In this document: piece after piece, positions 25,701-36,403 of the stretch
Layout of the letters: every line of letters starts with the position of its first letter
How positions within the stretch are numbered: position 1 is the first letter of the stretch
Origin: Mactra quadrangularis
Taxonomy: Eukaryota; Mollusca; Bivalvia; Venerida; Mactridae
Reading direction: 5' to 3'
Length of the DNA stretch: 64,000 bases
NCBI GenBank assembly: GCA_025267735.1
Contig: CM046301.1
Coordinates: 15,780,690 to 15,844,689 of the forward strand
Notes under the pieces: generated by a model
Database searches by the model: none
The model's input: only the letters and a program-made list of their open reading frames with translations
What the model was told of the DNA's origin: nothing
Program-made: the position numbers and the translations under genes

Positions 25701-27600
25701 AATAGTAAATCCTTCTACATTTTGTAAATTGTAGAGTAATATAATTGTTAATTTTTGGATAATATGCTGGTCTGTAATTGTATACTTTAAGCTGTGAAAT
25801 TACGATTTTTTAGTGGTCGCTAAGCAAAGGTTTCTGAATATAAGCATATCTTTATCGTACTGTACACAAAATGTTTTTAAAGGTTCTTGATAACATTTGT
25901 TGTACGGAAATCTAGCCGCAACCGGTCCCAAGCCCGATTGTGAAATGAAGAGGGCAGTACTGACTAATAACTTACCGAAGGCCAGCAGAGAAAGGTTTTT
26001 CCAACGGCATGTCTCTTTGGAGCTTTAACTTTCAATTTTGAACTAAAGTTCCGGTCGAGGTCTGCATATCATACATCCTTAGGAGCGGTTGGAACCCGGT
26101 TAAGAAATAAACGACAAACAAATGAATTTGGTGAACGAAAACGATTGGCTTAATGTATGTTACATTTACAGCCTACAGGATACATTGTACATTTCTAAGT
26201 ACTTTGTATCGTATTACAACGTATGGTAATTTAGTCTGTATATATGATTATCGTACAAGTTCATGGAGATCAATAAGTTCTTAGAAATAAGTGATAATAG
26301 ATTTACTGTCTATATGAATGACAGTTGATTACATTTGTTGCGATAAATGTATGATGTAAAGATAATATCTGGGGCGGTTCAAGTATCAGGGTTTTGGGGG
26401 GTTATAGGGGTCATCTAATATGCACTTTTAGAAGCGCACATTTGTTCTTAGTTATCGAGACGACGGTATAATTAAGATGTTGCAACCAAATGTTTTAAAT
26501 TTTCAATAGTTCTTATAGGTGTATCAATGAATGAAATATTTCTGTATTTAGCTACAGTGATATAGAACTCTATTTTTACGAAAAGAATATTGGGTAGTGT
26601 CTTACTAATCTTATTCCTTAATTAGTGGCGATAGGAAATTATATTAGATATTAACAAAGTACGCTATAATAGGTACATGTACATTGTTGTACTAAATAAT
26701 AAAACAGTATCACAAATTCATGCACGTTGTATATCTAAAATCAAGTTCAACAAACTGTCGGTCAATGAGATAGGGAAAGGGCGTTCCATCGGATGGTCAG
26801 TGAGGTGGGGAAAAGGCCCTTTCAGATTCTCTCTCCATAAAAATGACCAGTCCATCCCTGGATATTGATAGAATGCGATCAAGATAATCTAACTTGCCAA
26901 AACAAATTACTTTCCTATATTACATCATTCTAGTATGAATGATTATCTTCCAGCAATCTTCTCTATGTTTACAACGATATAGATAATCTGATCACTGGGT
27001 CAATGTACGCTAAATCTTGAAAGGTTTTTGACCCGCCTTCTTTGTTGTGTATTCTTCTGTTTGGTAGAACAGATTGATAGATCAGCGCAAAACTAGGCCA
27101 ACCTCATGTAGATAAAAGGATGGTGTTGGCTAGTTTTGCACTGGTCCGTCAAGATACAATCGCACTTCTGTAATCGGTAATTCCGTATTCGATCGTGTTC
27201 GGGTTGGAACCGACAATGAGCTGTAATAGGTCATTGGGAACAGACATTCACAATCGGAATACCTCGGTCATTCACATGAATTGTTGATAACGTCCAAAGT
27301 GATCAGAATGAGATAGTCAATATTGTATTCAATTACGACTATAATCGATACATCGTTGCCGTCCGTGTGTTTTCTCAATTATTTCTTTTTTCTATTTCAC
27401 AGGTTCACACAAAACCAGAAGTTTCATTGAAAGAAGCCGCAGAACTAGCAGACAAATGCGGAGCTGCTTCCTACGTGGAGTGCTCTTCACTGACGTCAGA
27501 CGGAATCCCTGACGTCATCAGAGAAACCATAGAAACAGTTCAGAAGCACTTCGATTGTCGATCGAGCAAAAATAGATGCTGTCATTGTAACATCATCTGA
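13795..27600 (+). CDS. Atypical Rho-family small GTPase (four coding exons, 213 aa)
   Basis: Exons 13795-13981, 18666-18724, 22843-23040 and 27403-27600 join in frame with GT/AG at every junction. An in-frame TAA lies 21 bases before the ATG, so the start is secure. A basic 25-residue N-terminal extension precedes the G domain. P-loop GDAGVGKS is at residues 31-38, switch [11 protein letters not shown] at 53-62, switch II DTAGKEDYDRLR at 78-89, the guanine-specificity motif TQTD (as in Cdc42) at 136-139, and ECSS at 174-177. The tail CCHCNII supplies a CaaX box (CNII) for prenylation plus extra cysteines that could be palmitoylated, so it is probably membrane-anchored. With a 21-residue offset, Ala33 equals Rac1 Gly12 and Lys82 equals Gln61. 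Both changes are expected to lower GTP hydrolysis. The Rho insert helix is about three residues short. Family membership is clear; the orthologue (Cdc42/RhoQ-J-like or lineage-specific) is not. A missed micro-exon at the insert (after residue 148) cannot be excluded. Confidence 0.9.
13982..18665 (+). other. Intron 1 of the Rho-like gene
   Basis: A 4.7-kb intron bounded by GTAATG and TTTTCAG. It holds a minus-strand tRNA-type B box within 14540-14612 and several weak dispersed-repeat matches, for example the GGCCGTGCCGGTCGCC motif near 14823 that recurs near 20056, 20912 and 58993. I see no additional exon or RNA gene in it. Confidence 0.6.
14540..14612 (-). mobile_element. tRNA-like SINE remnant in Rho intron 1
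   Basis: On the minus strand it contains a good B box, GGGTTCGATCCC, with a degraded A-box region before it. No body could be assigned. Confidence 0.35.
18725..22842 (+). other. Intron 2 of the Rho-like gene
   Basis: A 4.1-kb intron from GTATGT to TTTTCAG. It contains a 5'-truncated SINE fragment with target-site duplications (19782-19892), a weak tRNA-like B box near 18810 on the minus strand, and pentanucleotide-like TGTTA repeats near 20010. The short ORFs in it show no family resemblance. Confidence 0.6.
19794..19880 (+). mobile_element. Strongly 5'-truncated SINE with perfect 12-bp target duplication
   Basis: Only the 3' 87 bp of the family is present (from GGAAAGCTAGGTTAGGTGCG to the CCAATAAATA tail). 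ATTGTTGACTCT occurs directly before (19782-19793) and after (19881-19892). This is the classic product of LINE-driven insertion with early termination of reverse transcription. Confidence 0.82.
23311..23484 (+). mobile_element. SINE body, head missing, same family
   Basis: Runs from CAATGTCAATTTTCCTC through GTTTCCGGCCTTGTGGAAGG and GCTGGACGCCGTAAAATGAC to GGCGTTAAATCCAATTAAAA. It aligns with the 34405 element minus its tRNA head. Located in intron 3 of the Rho-like gene. Confidence 0.8.
23994..24172. repeat. Three-unit tandem repeat, 61-63 bp
   Basis: Each unit contains GAAAATGGCGATATTTGTCG (third unit with two changes) followed by a GAATATCGTGG motif. Located in Rho intron 3. Short ORFs on both strands are repeat by-products. 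Confidence 0.85.
27078..27150. mobile_element. Short inverted-repeat element in Rho intron 3
   Basis: ATCAGCGCAAAACTAGGCCA and its approximate inverse TGGCTAGTTTTGCACTGGTC. Same family as 54266-54341. Confidence 0.65.
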
Positions 27601-28148
27601 GTTCATTGAGTTCAATATCAGCTGTAAATACTTGCTTATTGTCTCGTGACACTCAATCATAAACACAATAGTTAAATCGTGCGCATGCGCACCGGTGAAC
27701 ATTTGACATCCGCGTGCGTAACGGAAGTATTGGTTCTGCACAAAGAGTGTTTGGATACCTTTCTTAATGACTGTGATAACGTTTTGTATAAATCTATTGT
27801 GAGTAATTTACAGTTATCATATTTAATGTTAAATATGAAGCCAGTACGTTGTATTCCACGACCAATGTGACTTTAAATTATCATTAACTGAATATATCTT
27901 TCAGCCATTCTTGCTTTGTACGTTTCGACTTCCTGTATGTGTCAACTGTGCTGTCAAGAAGTTCTGTGTAATGGTGGAATATGGAACAGGAACACAAGTC
28001 CATGAAATAGTCTTAGTCAATGGCCCTGTATTTATAGAACTTCATATATTTGACAATAATTGCCAATTACGCCACAAAGCTTAATTTGACAAATTTGTCA
28101 ATGTACACCAATGTACACCTATAGTCAACAGACACTAGTCACTCTTGG

Positions 28149-28154
28149 AATAAA
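28149..28154 (+). terminator. Candidate polyadenylation signal of the Rho-like gene
   Basis: AATAAA lies 549 bp after the TGA stop. It is the first canonical signal I noticed; another AATAAA occurs near 28708. Function is inferred from position only. Confidence 0.35.
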
Positions 28155-31100
28155 TGTGTGCTTATGGGTATCATGTCTTTCATTGTGTTTTGTCAGTGTG
28201 TGGAACCGTATGTTCGGACATGTCGTTATTCGGACGCAGCACATTTAAGGTGATATTCTATCCTCTCACTAACGGACAGTTATGTAAGATAGACGTAAGA
28301 AGAAAGGAATTTGATAAAACTTGCCTAAATTTTGGAAGGCCATTTCAGATTGCACGTGATGAGTGGCATATATTTGAACATGTGTGTGATCTTAATATTT
28401 TTATGTTGAACGCTTTCAAACTCACTGCAGTCATCATTTTCCTCTGTTGAATTAAGTTGCAAAGCATGACGTACGCTCTGTGAGAAACTCGGGATGCTAA
28501 GTCAGTAATTTCTGCGGTGTACTATTGTAATATGTTATTCTTTTTATCAACACAATTTATAACTTACGATGCAATAATGGTATCCCGACCTAGACACCAA
28601 TCTGATATTTTCTGAGTAAAAAATGTTGCATGTCGGGAAATGTTCATGTTTAATAACTTCATTCTTATCAACACCTGATTTTAAATATTGTTTTCTCTCA
28701 TATACTCAGAAACAATAAAATTACTATCTGAAAACAGCGTTCTCGATTTTGATTGGTTAATATTACATATGTAATAAAAACACATCTTGATTCTTAAATC
28801 TAAGGTAGTTACACCACATTAAATGTGATTTCATTTTAAAATGGAACAGCACCTGTTCTATTCCATGTGTTTACAACAAAACCTCGCCCCCCGAAACGCT
28901 CCAAAATATATTAAAACTTGAAGCTTCTGCAAACTAGACAATAATCGGATCCTAACGGTTGTTTTTTCCGGAATTTGCAATTGTTTTGCATTATGATAAA
29001 ATAGGTTAGGACAATTCGTACGAGAGTCCGGGTTATTCAAATAACTCTGCAACAAAAGAAATAACGATAGTTGATAAATTTAAGGTAGCTCCACACTTTA
29101 CAAATTAATTTTCGACTTTCCTTCGATCTTGCTCAAATTAAGTACACTTGTCAATTAAAGTTTCATAGTGTGGTTCCCGGTCTCGTATTCTACGCAATAC
29201 TTTAGTAGGGGCAGGTAATCTTGGCTGACTAGTTCATTTGTACATCGTGCGTATCGTATACATTTGTATGTCACGTGCATATACAATGGATATTAAATTA
29301 GCCAGTGCATTGTGGGATTTTACCATCGGGGTTTTGTGGTAACTAAACCATTAATAAAGAGATTGTTGCTTTTACATTTTTATGATTTTGAATGGATGAA
29401 TATTAACTTGTGTGTACTATCAAATTTATCAATACTTTGTTTATTGTTGCACGTTGCCAAACAGCGTTCAATAATGAACTTAAACTTGCTGTTAATATGT
29501 TTCATTATTTATATTATTTTTGCAATAAATTCTACAAAATCAAAGATAGTTTTAATATTCTATTAATCCCTCTCCTGTTATATATGTATTATGCTTTTGT
29601 TGGGTTTAACACCGTAGCAACATATTGTGTGGGTCATATCACGGCGGTCAGTCAACCTCCTCACATTATCCTGTAAGATAAAATCTTAGGATTTGAATGT
29701 TAACCATTAAGTGGGTGCACACTTCTGTCCGTGACTGACAACTTTCCTACTTGATCTAGAATCAGTGTTAGAAAGAATGGTCGTAGAAATAATTTTATGA
29801 CCAAACTCTACAAAAGTATGCCGAGAACCACACCTACGACCCCACCATCAGTAGACACGTGCGTCTTCGATATAAAACTTCAAAGGTGAAAAATCAAATT
29901 TTTCAAAATACTGAAATTCCTGAATTTAATGATTTTAGCAGCTTGAAATTAAAATATAACTATCTTGGGTCATAGACATTTTGTTTTTAGAATCAGTCCT
30001 GTAAACGTTCAGCCATTGGAACTTGCAGTGATCATCAGTCCTAGATTCTGGACAGTCTTCGGGAATCAGGCGAAGAAATTTACGGCGAGGCTACTACTAA
30101 GAAGTAAATTGCTAGCACTATAAGCTGGTAGCACAAGCACGATCTACACGCTAATCTGTACGCATACAACGCACATGTAAGGGTTAGATTCTATTTGGGG
30201 GTGGAGACTGGAGCATGACTTAAATGCAATTCATTTAGGAAATTTTATCAAGTTGAAAGAAGCATGTAGGCATTAAAAAAGGTAAGACTAAAGTCCAAAT
30301 AATCTTACTAACTGGACCAACTTCTTTGAACAGTATGCAAAGGGACAAACCTAACGAATGTCTTTTCAGTAGATCACTTTCACAGTCCTTGCATCATGTT
30401 GTTAGTCAATTTTCATACTCATAATGATCAAAATCGAAACATTATTTACAAAATAGTGTATTTGTTAGTCGTGTACGTGCAGACTTTAATGTTATTGGTA
30501 GTTAGAGATCATACGAGTGTCATACGTAATCACCGGTTCATCTTCAACCTTCTCTAAGTACATATTTCCAGGTCGTTTGACAAGTTCACTCACGCCCTTC
30601 CCAGGTCACACTTGTCATGTTGGTCGGATGATGTAAGGATGTCCTTTATCAAGACTTTCCATCTCTTGGTATATAGATATTGAATGTGTTTCTCAAGTGT
30701 CAATATGATCTGGTATATTTCCGGATATACGTACATCGGATGTTATCGAAATGTTCATGTGATGCAGAGGTTGTTGTTTTCATAATGACCTCTTTGTTTG
30801 TCAATATTGTTCATCTTACAATGATGGATCCATTCTCTGGGTGCATTCTCGTACCCAAAGATATTGTCGAAAATTTTGATAACCTCTCGTTTCGAGAATG
30901 TGGTGAATCCAGCATTTGTTGTTTTTTACCAACACCCCTTTTTCGTAACTTTTCAACAATTGTTTTTTAACAGAATGAATGAACAGAAACGTTGTTCCTA
31001 AGATGAAGCTCTGCTATTGACTAAATAACCTTAAAATGGCAGAATAAACAGAAACTCTGGTGCGAATATTAAGCTGTCGTACGGACTAACAAAGATCACT

Positions 31101-32103
31101 AATGGACGCATTAACCTGAATATGTCAAAATGGACGAAAACGTTGGTCCTTCAAGCTCTCGTCAACTTGTACTTTTTAATGCTTTGTCCTTTCTATGTCC
31201 TTGGACAGTAATTTAGAAATTGTTTTAAAAGTACCAACACAATCACAATTTCATATTACATTTTGTACTGTAATAGAAACTGTCAGTCACACACTTCATA
31301 TATAGACAGAATTTGTCATGATTTTAATAAGCATTGTAAAAAACAAGTGTCGGAACCTGATGTTGCTCTTATTACTCCTCGATCTGTTCATGTGTACTTG
31401 TCATATGCATAATTTTTGCACGTATATTTGGACACCACATCGCCCACAGTTTTTAAGATGAAAATAATAGATTTTCTTAGTTCAAGTGCACTTATAAGTT
31501 GCAGCTAGAATTTAGTTTAAAACTTACATATTTTTACAGCTTTCATTCTTGAAAGAGTCAAGACATTTGCCGATGTACCATTAATGAAAAATGCTGGAAA
31601 TTGATGTAATCATTAGGTTAAATGATCTTTACGCTTGGAAACGACTAAGTCAAATTTTAGCTCAAGTGAATAATGTTCAAGATTAATTTAAAACTGATTC
31701 ATTAAACAATGACAATTCAAAGGGATAGAACTCTTTAAATATCATAAGCAAAAAAGAGTTAGCCCTCTTGCATTTGTAACAACTTCATTCATTAGCACTT
31801 TGACAACTGTATACAGCAAAACTTGACCGTTATCTAGCCAATTCAGAGCTTAGTGGTGCTTTTTTAATGTTGTATACTTCACTTTATATTCTATTCCAAG
31901 TGCAAGACTTCAAATTTTTATAATCCCTGTTACTACTGTTTTTCATGATAGCAACAGTTTTACATAGAAAACGAACCACTCATACGTCCCAGAAACCTCA
32001 ATGTCAGGACTGGTCCTGAAAACTTTCACTTATGTTAATTCTCATGCTTGTCAGTAATTAATTGTGTTTTTTTTGTCAGCATGTTTTACAAGGATATGTA
32101 CAG
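28155..32103. other. Intergenic between the Rho-like gene and the minisatellite
   Basis: AT-rich, with a MITE remnant at 30843 and a possible SINE body piece on the minus strand near 29600-29660 (GTTTAACACCG and CACGGCGGTCAG). ORFs up to 98 codons lack coding signatures. Confidence 0.5.
30843..30901. mobile_element. Small MITE of the CATTCTCGTACCCAG family, diverged
   Basis: CATTCTCGTACCCAAAGAT and ATAACCTCTCGTTTCGAGAATG match the two ends of the 6568 element with several changes. Confidence 0.55.
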
Positions 32104-33606
32104 CAGCTGACTCACGCAGCTCTCCTAGCATCTATTCCACCAGTACTGACTAACTTTTCTAAGCACAGCTCTCCTGGCATCTCTTACACCAGTACTTGCT
32201 TACTTTTCTATACTTCACACAGCTCTCCTAGCATCTCTTAAAGCAGTACTTGCTTACTTTTCTATACCTCACACAGCTCTCCTGGCATCTCTCACCAGTA
32301 CTTGCTTACTTTTCTATAACTCACACAGCTCTCCTGGCATCTCTCACCAGTACTTTCTTACTTTTCTATAACTCACACAGCTCTCCTAGCATCTCTTTAA
32401 CCAGTACTTGCTAACTTTTCTATAACTCACACAGTTCTCCTGGCATCTCTTTCACCAGTACTTGCTAACTTTTCTATAACTCACACAGCTCTCCTGGCAT
32501 CTCTTTCACCAGTACTTGCTTACTTTTCTATAACTCACACAGCTTTCCTGGCATCTCTCACCAGTACTTGCTTACTTTTCTTTACCTCACACAGCTCTCC
32601 TGGCATCTCCTTCACCAGTACTTGCTTACTTTTCTATAACTCATACAACTCTCCTGGCATCTATTTCACCAGTACTTGCTTACTTTTCTTTACCTCACAC
32701 AGCTCTCCTGGCATCTCTTTCACCAGTACTTGCTTACTTTTCTATAACTCACACAGCTTTCCTGGCATCTCTCACCAGTACTTGCTTACTTTTCTTTACC
32801 TCACACAGCTCTCCTGGCATCTCCTTCACCAGTACTTGCTTACTTTTCTATAACTCACACAGCTCTCCTGGCGTCTCTTTCACAAGTACTTGCTTACTTT
32901 TCTATAACTCACACATCTCTCCTAGCATCTCTTTTACCAGTACTTGCTTACTTTTCTATAACTCACACAGCTCTCCTGGCATCTCTTTTACCAGTACTTG
33001 CTAACTTTTCTATAACCCACACAGCTCTCCTGGCATCTCTTTAACCAGTACTTGTTTACTTTTCTATAACCCACACAGCACTCCTGGCATCTCTTTAACC
33101 AGTACTTGTTTACTTTTCTATAACCCACACAGCTCTCCTGGCATCTCTTTAACCAGTACTTGTTTACTTTTCTATAACCCACACAGCTCTCCTGGCATCT
33201 CTTTAACCAGTACTTGTTTACTTTTCTATAACCCACACAGCTCTCCTGGCATCTCTTTAACCAGTACTTGTTTACTTTTCTATAACCCACACAGCTCTCC
33301 TGGCATCTCTTTAACCAGTACTTGTTTACTTTTCTATAACCTACACAGCTCTCCTAGCATCTCTTTCACCAGTACTTGTTTACTTTTCTATAACCCACAC
33401 AGCTCTCCTGGCATCTCTTTAACCAGTACTTGTTTACTTTTCTATAACCCACACAGCTCTCCTGGCATCTCTTTAACCAGTACTTGTTTACTTTTCTATA
33501 ACCCACACAGCTCTCCTGGCATCTCTTTAACCAGTACTTGTTTACTTTTCTATAACCCACACAGCTCTCCTAGCATCTCTTTCACGAGTACTTGCTTACT
33601 CTTACA
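32104..33606. repeat. Minisatellite, about 28 units of 50-54 bp
   Basis: Tandem units built on CACACAGCTCTCCTGGCATC, followed by CACCAGTACTTGCTTACTTT. I count about 28 starts between 32118 and 33562. The right half (33020-33590) is the most uniform at exactly 54 bp, while the left half has units shortened by 2-4 bases. Because 54 is divisible by three, the minus strand stays open for up to 100 codons in the homogeneous part. That open frame is a by-product of the repeat, not a gene. Confidence 0.95.
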
Positions 33607-33819
33607 TAAAGAGACTGACGATTTCTTTATCGAGACAAATCAAAATATTGTCCAATCTATCAACACAGTGTTATTTACCAGACAAGGTTTAGCATCATTC
33701 CTGATGAGGGGGTCAAAATTGGGCATGCTTTTGATATTTCTATTCATATGTTGGTGGTTCCTATATTAACCCTTCTGATTTAAATACTAGATATGTGTTT
33801 CAAAATCATTAATACAAAT

Positions 33820-33931
33820 ATCTATATTTATCAATAGAGAATACAGAGCAGCTGTAATATTTAAATGCAGGGATTATCAAACAAATACTGAGTTTATAAA
33901 CCAGCCAGGTTAATGTTGAATAAAAATTAAC
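33820..33931. mobile_element. Partial MITE of the 9134 family at the left duplication edge
   Basis: Contains CAGGGATTATCAAACAAATACT and CAGCCAGGTTAATGTTGAAT-like sequence, matching 39438-39557. One end merges with the start of the left duplication arm. Confidence 0.65.
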
Positions 33932-34404
33932 AATACCTATGCAGCAAATTGAACAACCTCCAATTTCCAACTTTGACCAACTTGTTTATGTTTCATCACT
34001 TTTTAATCAGACAATACAGCCTTTGTTACTAACAACCCACATAAATAAAAACACAAAATACGATAGAAATAAACATTTTTAATACAATTACACAGTACTG
34101 ACAGAGATTGTTTTCGATGATGTTGAGTAAATTTACATAAATGTTTATGAATGATTACACATGAAATGTCACATAATTTAGAATCAAATATCTAACCAGC
34201 ACAAATACACTGTTCTCTACAAGTAGTGGTCACTAACATCTATCACTACATTAGAGCTAACGTTATGTATTTATACATTTATAAGAATATAATTATTGTT
34301 TACATTTTGAGGTAATAAATTTCATAGAATTTTGATCTTAAGTTAAGACTTAACTCCATTATTTATCAATAATTAGGATACCATGTTAAGTGTTAATCTC
34401 ATTT

Positions 34405-34700
34405 ATTTTTATAATTTATTTATTGGAGTTAACGCCGTGTCAACACAATGTAGGTCATTTTACGGCGTCCAGCCCACCTAGCCTAGCTTTCCTGGACCAT
34501 TGTCTATAACCAGTACTCACCTACCCTTCCACAAGGCCGGAAACTTCTCATATTATCTAATTAATGGAGGAAAATCGACATTATTGTCAAATTTTCATGG
34601 AAGGGTATAACCTCCCCGGAAGGGATTCGAAGCCGCACCCCTCAGGCTCGAGATTCCAAATCCCGGCGCGCTACCAACTGTGCTATCGACCCGGGTTTTA
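34405..34700 (-). mobile_element. Full-length tRNA-derived SINE with target-site duplication
   Basis: On the minus strand it has a tRNA-like head (A box TAGCACAGTTGG, B box GCTTCGAATCC). A body follows with TTTCCGGCCTTGTGGAAGGG and GCTGGACGCCGTAAAATGAC, then a tail GGCGTTAACTCCAATAAATA. It is flanked by AATCTCATTT (34395-34404) and AACCTCATTT (34701-34710). The right duplication arm has the unoccupied site at 40737-40746, which fixes the ends and shows insertion after the duplication. Confidence 0.88.
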
Positions 34701-36403
34701 AACCTCATTTGCATGGGTGAAAGTTTAACGTTTTGAAAATACTGAAAAACCTACTTCCAAAATTCTGAAATAGACAGTTTTCATATAAATTACGTAAGAG
34801 TACTTTATTCTCAAACTACTGAAAACTTTCATCCATACAAATTAAGTTTACCATACATTACAGCCCCAACTTACAAAGATTCACTGGATGAAAAGTTTCA
34901 TGAATTGATGGCAAAAAAAATGCTAAATATTTATACTTTAAGAGTAAATTATGTTTTCCAAAGTAAGTTTTGGAAATAGCACATGGGGTACAGGGTAAGA
35001 TATTCATGTTTTGCTATACTGAGTTATCTACCCATAACCTTGATAATCATAAAACCAAAATCACAAATATATATATTTAACCAAAAAATACCAGATAACC
35101 AATAAAAACCCAAAATTATAAATTACTATCATCAATTTTATGCTCACAGAGAGTCCATAGCATTAAAAGAGTAACAGCTCACACCAGCCTAATAAATACA
35201 CAAATGAATCGAACACTAAACAAATGAAATGATGAGTACAATGCCAAGTAAAAGTTTAATTCAGCAGAAATATATGCAAATCAAAGCAAAGTACAATCAT
35301 CACACATTCTACCCAGTGTGTAACATATGATCAGTACATGATAACTTAAAATATATATAAGAAATCAAGAAATTACAAAATATGACATAATTTCAAAACA
35401 AAAAATAACTAAACTACAAAACCTTAGCAAATATATACCATACTATCTAACCTTTGACAAGAAACATGGAGAAAAATTGACAAAAACAATGTCAACAACA
35501 TTCAATATTTTAAGTGAAGATATTGACAGCAATGAATAAACATACACTGTTTAAACGAGGAAATTCAAGTCAATTAAATTTTCATTATAAATTGACCATA
35601 TCACATAAATACTTAAACATGAAAATTTCAAAAATACATTCCTTTACAAGGCCGGACATTAATCTTTAAAGTAGGTTGCCTGACTGGACATAGAGCTGTA
35701 TATTTTATTTGCCTGAACCAAACATTTACTAGCACTAAGAAATTGCCCAAGCCAAAAAAGGTTGTCAGGGGCAACCAGACGACCTTTGAAGTCAAGCCCA
35801 GCAATTACAAATGTCATAATATTAGCACATCAGCCCAACTTAATACATTCAGTACAAAGAAAGAAATCAAGCCCAAAAGTCACATAGTATGGTATCCTCA
35901 AAGAAGTAATTCACCAACTTAAATCAGATATCTTTACATTCATGATTCTACATCAAACTTTCACTCATTCCTTGAGTGGAAAGTTCACTAACTTTGAAAA
36001 ATACCATTCACACACATTCATTGCATTTATATATAATTATTATAAACAATCACGGGACACAATTAGATAGTTTAGACATAGCGTTACAATTACTAGTTTG
36101 CCGAAAAGTGCTACTTTTTGGAACCGTCAATGAATTATGTTCATTATCTTGAAGCTGACAAGTTTTAAATATCAACCCATTCACAGTACTACAGCCTGAG
36201 ATTTTGTATACAAAATCTATTTATACAGATTTCAAAATATGCACAATTTATACTAGATAAAAACTTTTCCATTCATTTCAAACTTTCATACAAGAATTGT
36301 TCCAAGTTCCTTGTCTATTTTTTAAACAAATCAAAGATAAAAGATCATATCCAAATGATTGATGTGTACTCAATAAGGTAGCTGACAGTAGTCTTCATCA
36401 ACC

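Larger units (their letters stand above)
23041..27402 (+). other. Intron 3 of the Rho-like gene
   Basis: A 4.4-kb intron from GTAAGT to TTTCACAG. It holds a SINE body (23311-23484), a three-unit tandem repeat (23994-24172), and a short inverted-repeat element (27078-27150) just before the last exon. A moderately GC-rich stretch at 25910-26110 looks like an old dispersed repeat, but I could not define its ends. Confidence 0.6.

Noticed and set aside
28154..28450. 98-codon ORF after the Rho-like gene
   Set aside because: It begins at the polyadenylation-signal region, has no recognisable domain, and has no conserved splice context.
32988..33560. Minus-strand ORFs encoding an 18-residue tandem repeat protein
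   Set aside because: They arise from the 54-bp minisatellite, whose unit length is divisible by three. The frame breaks in the left units, and there are no splice sites, no non-repeat coding sequence and no known family.
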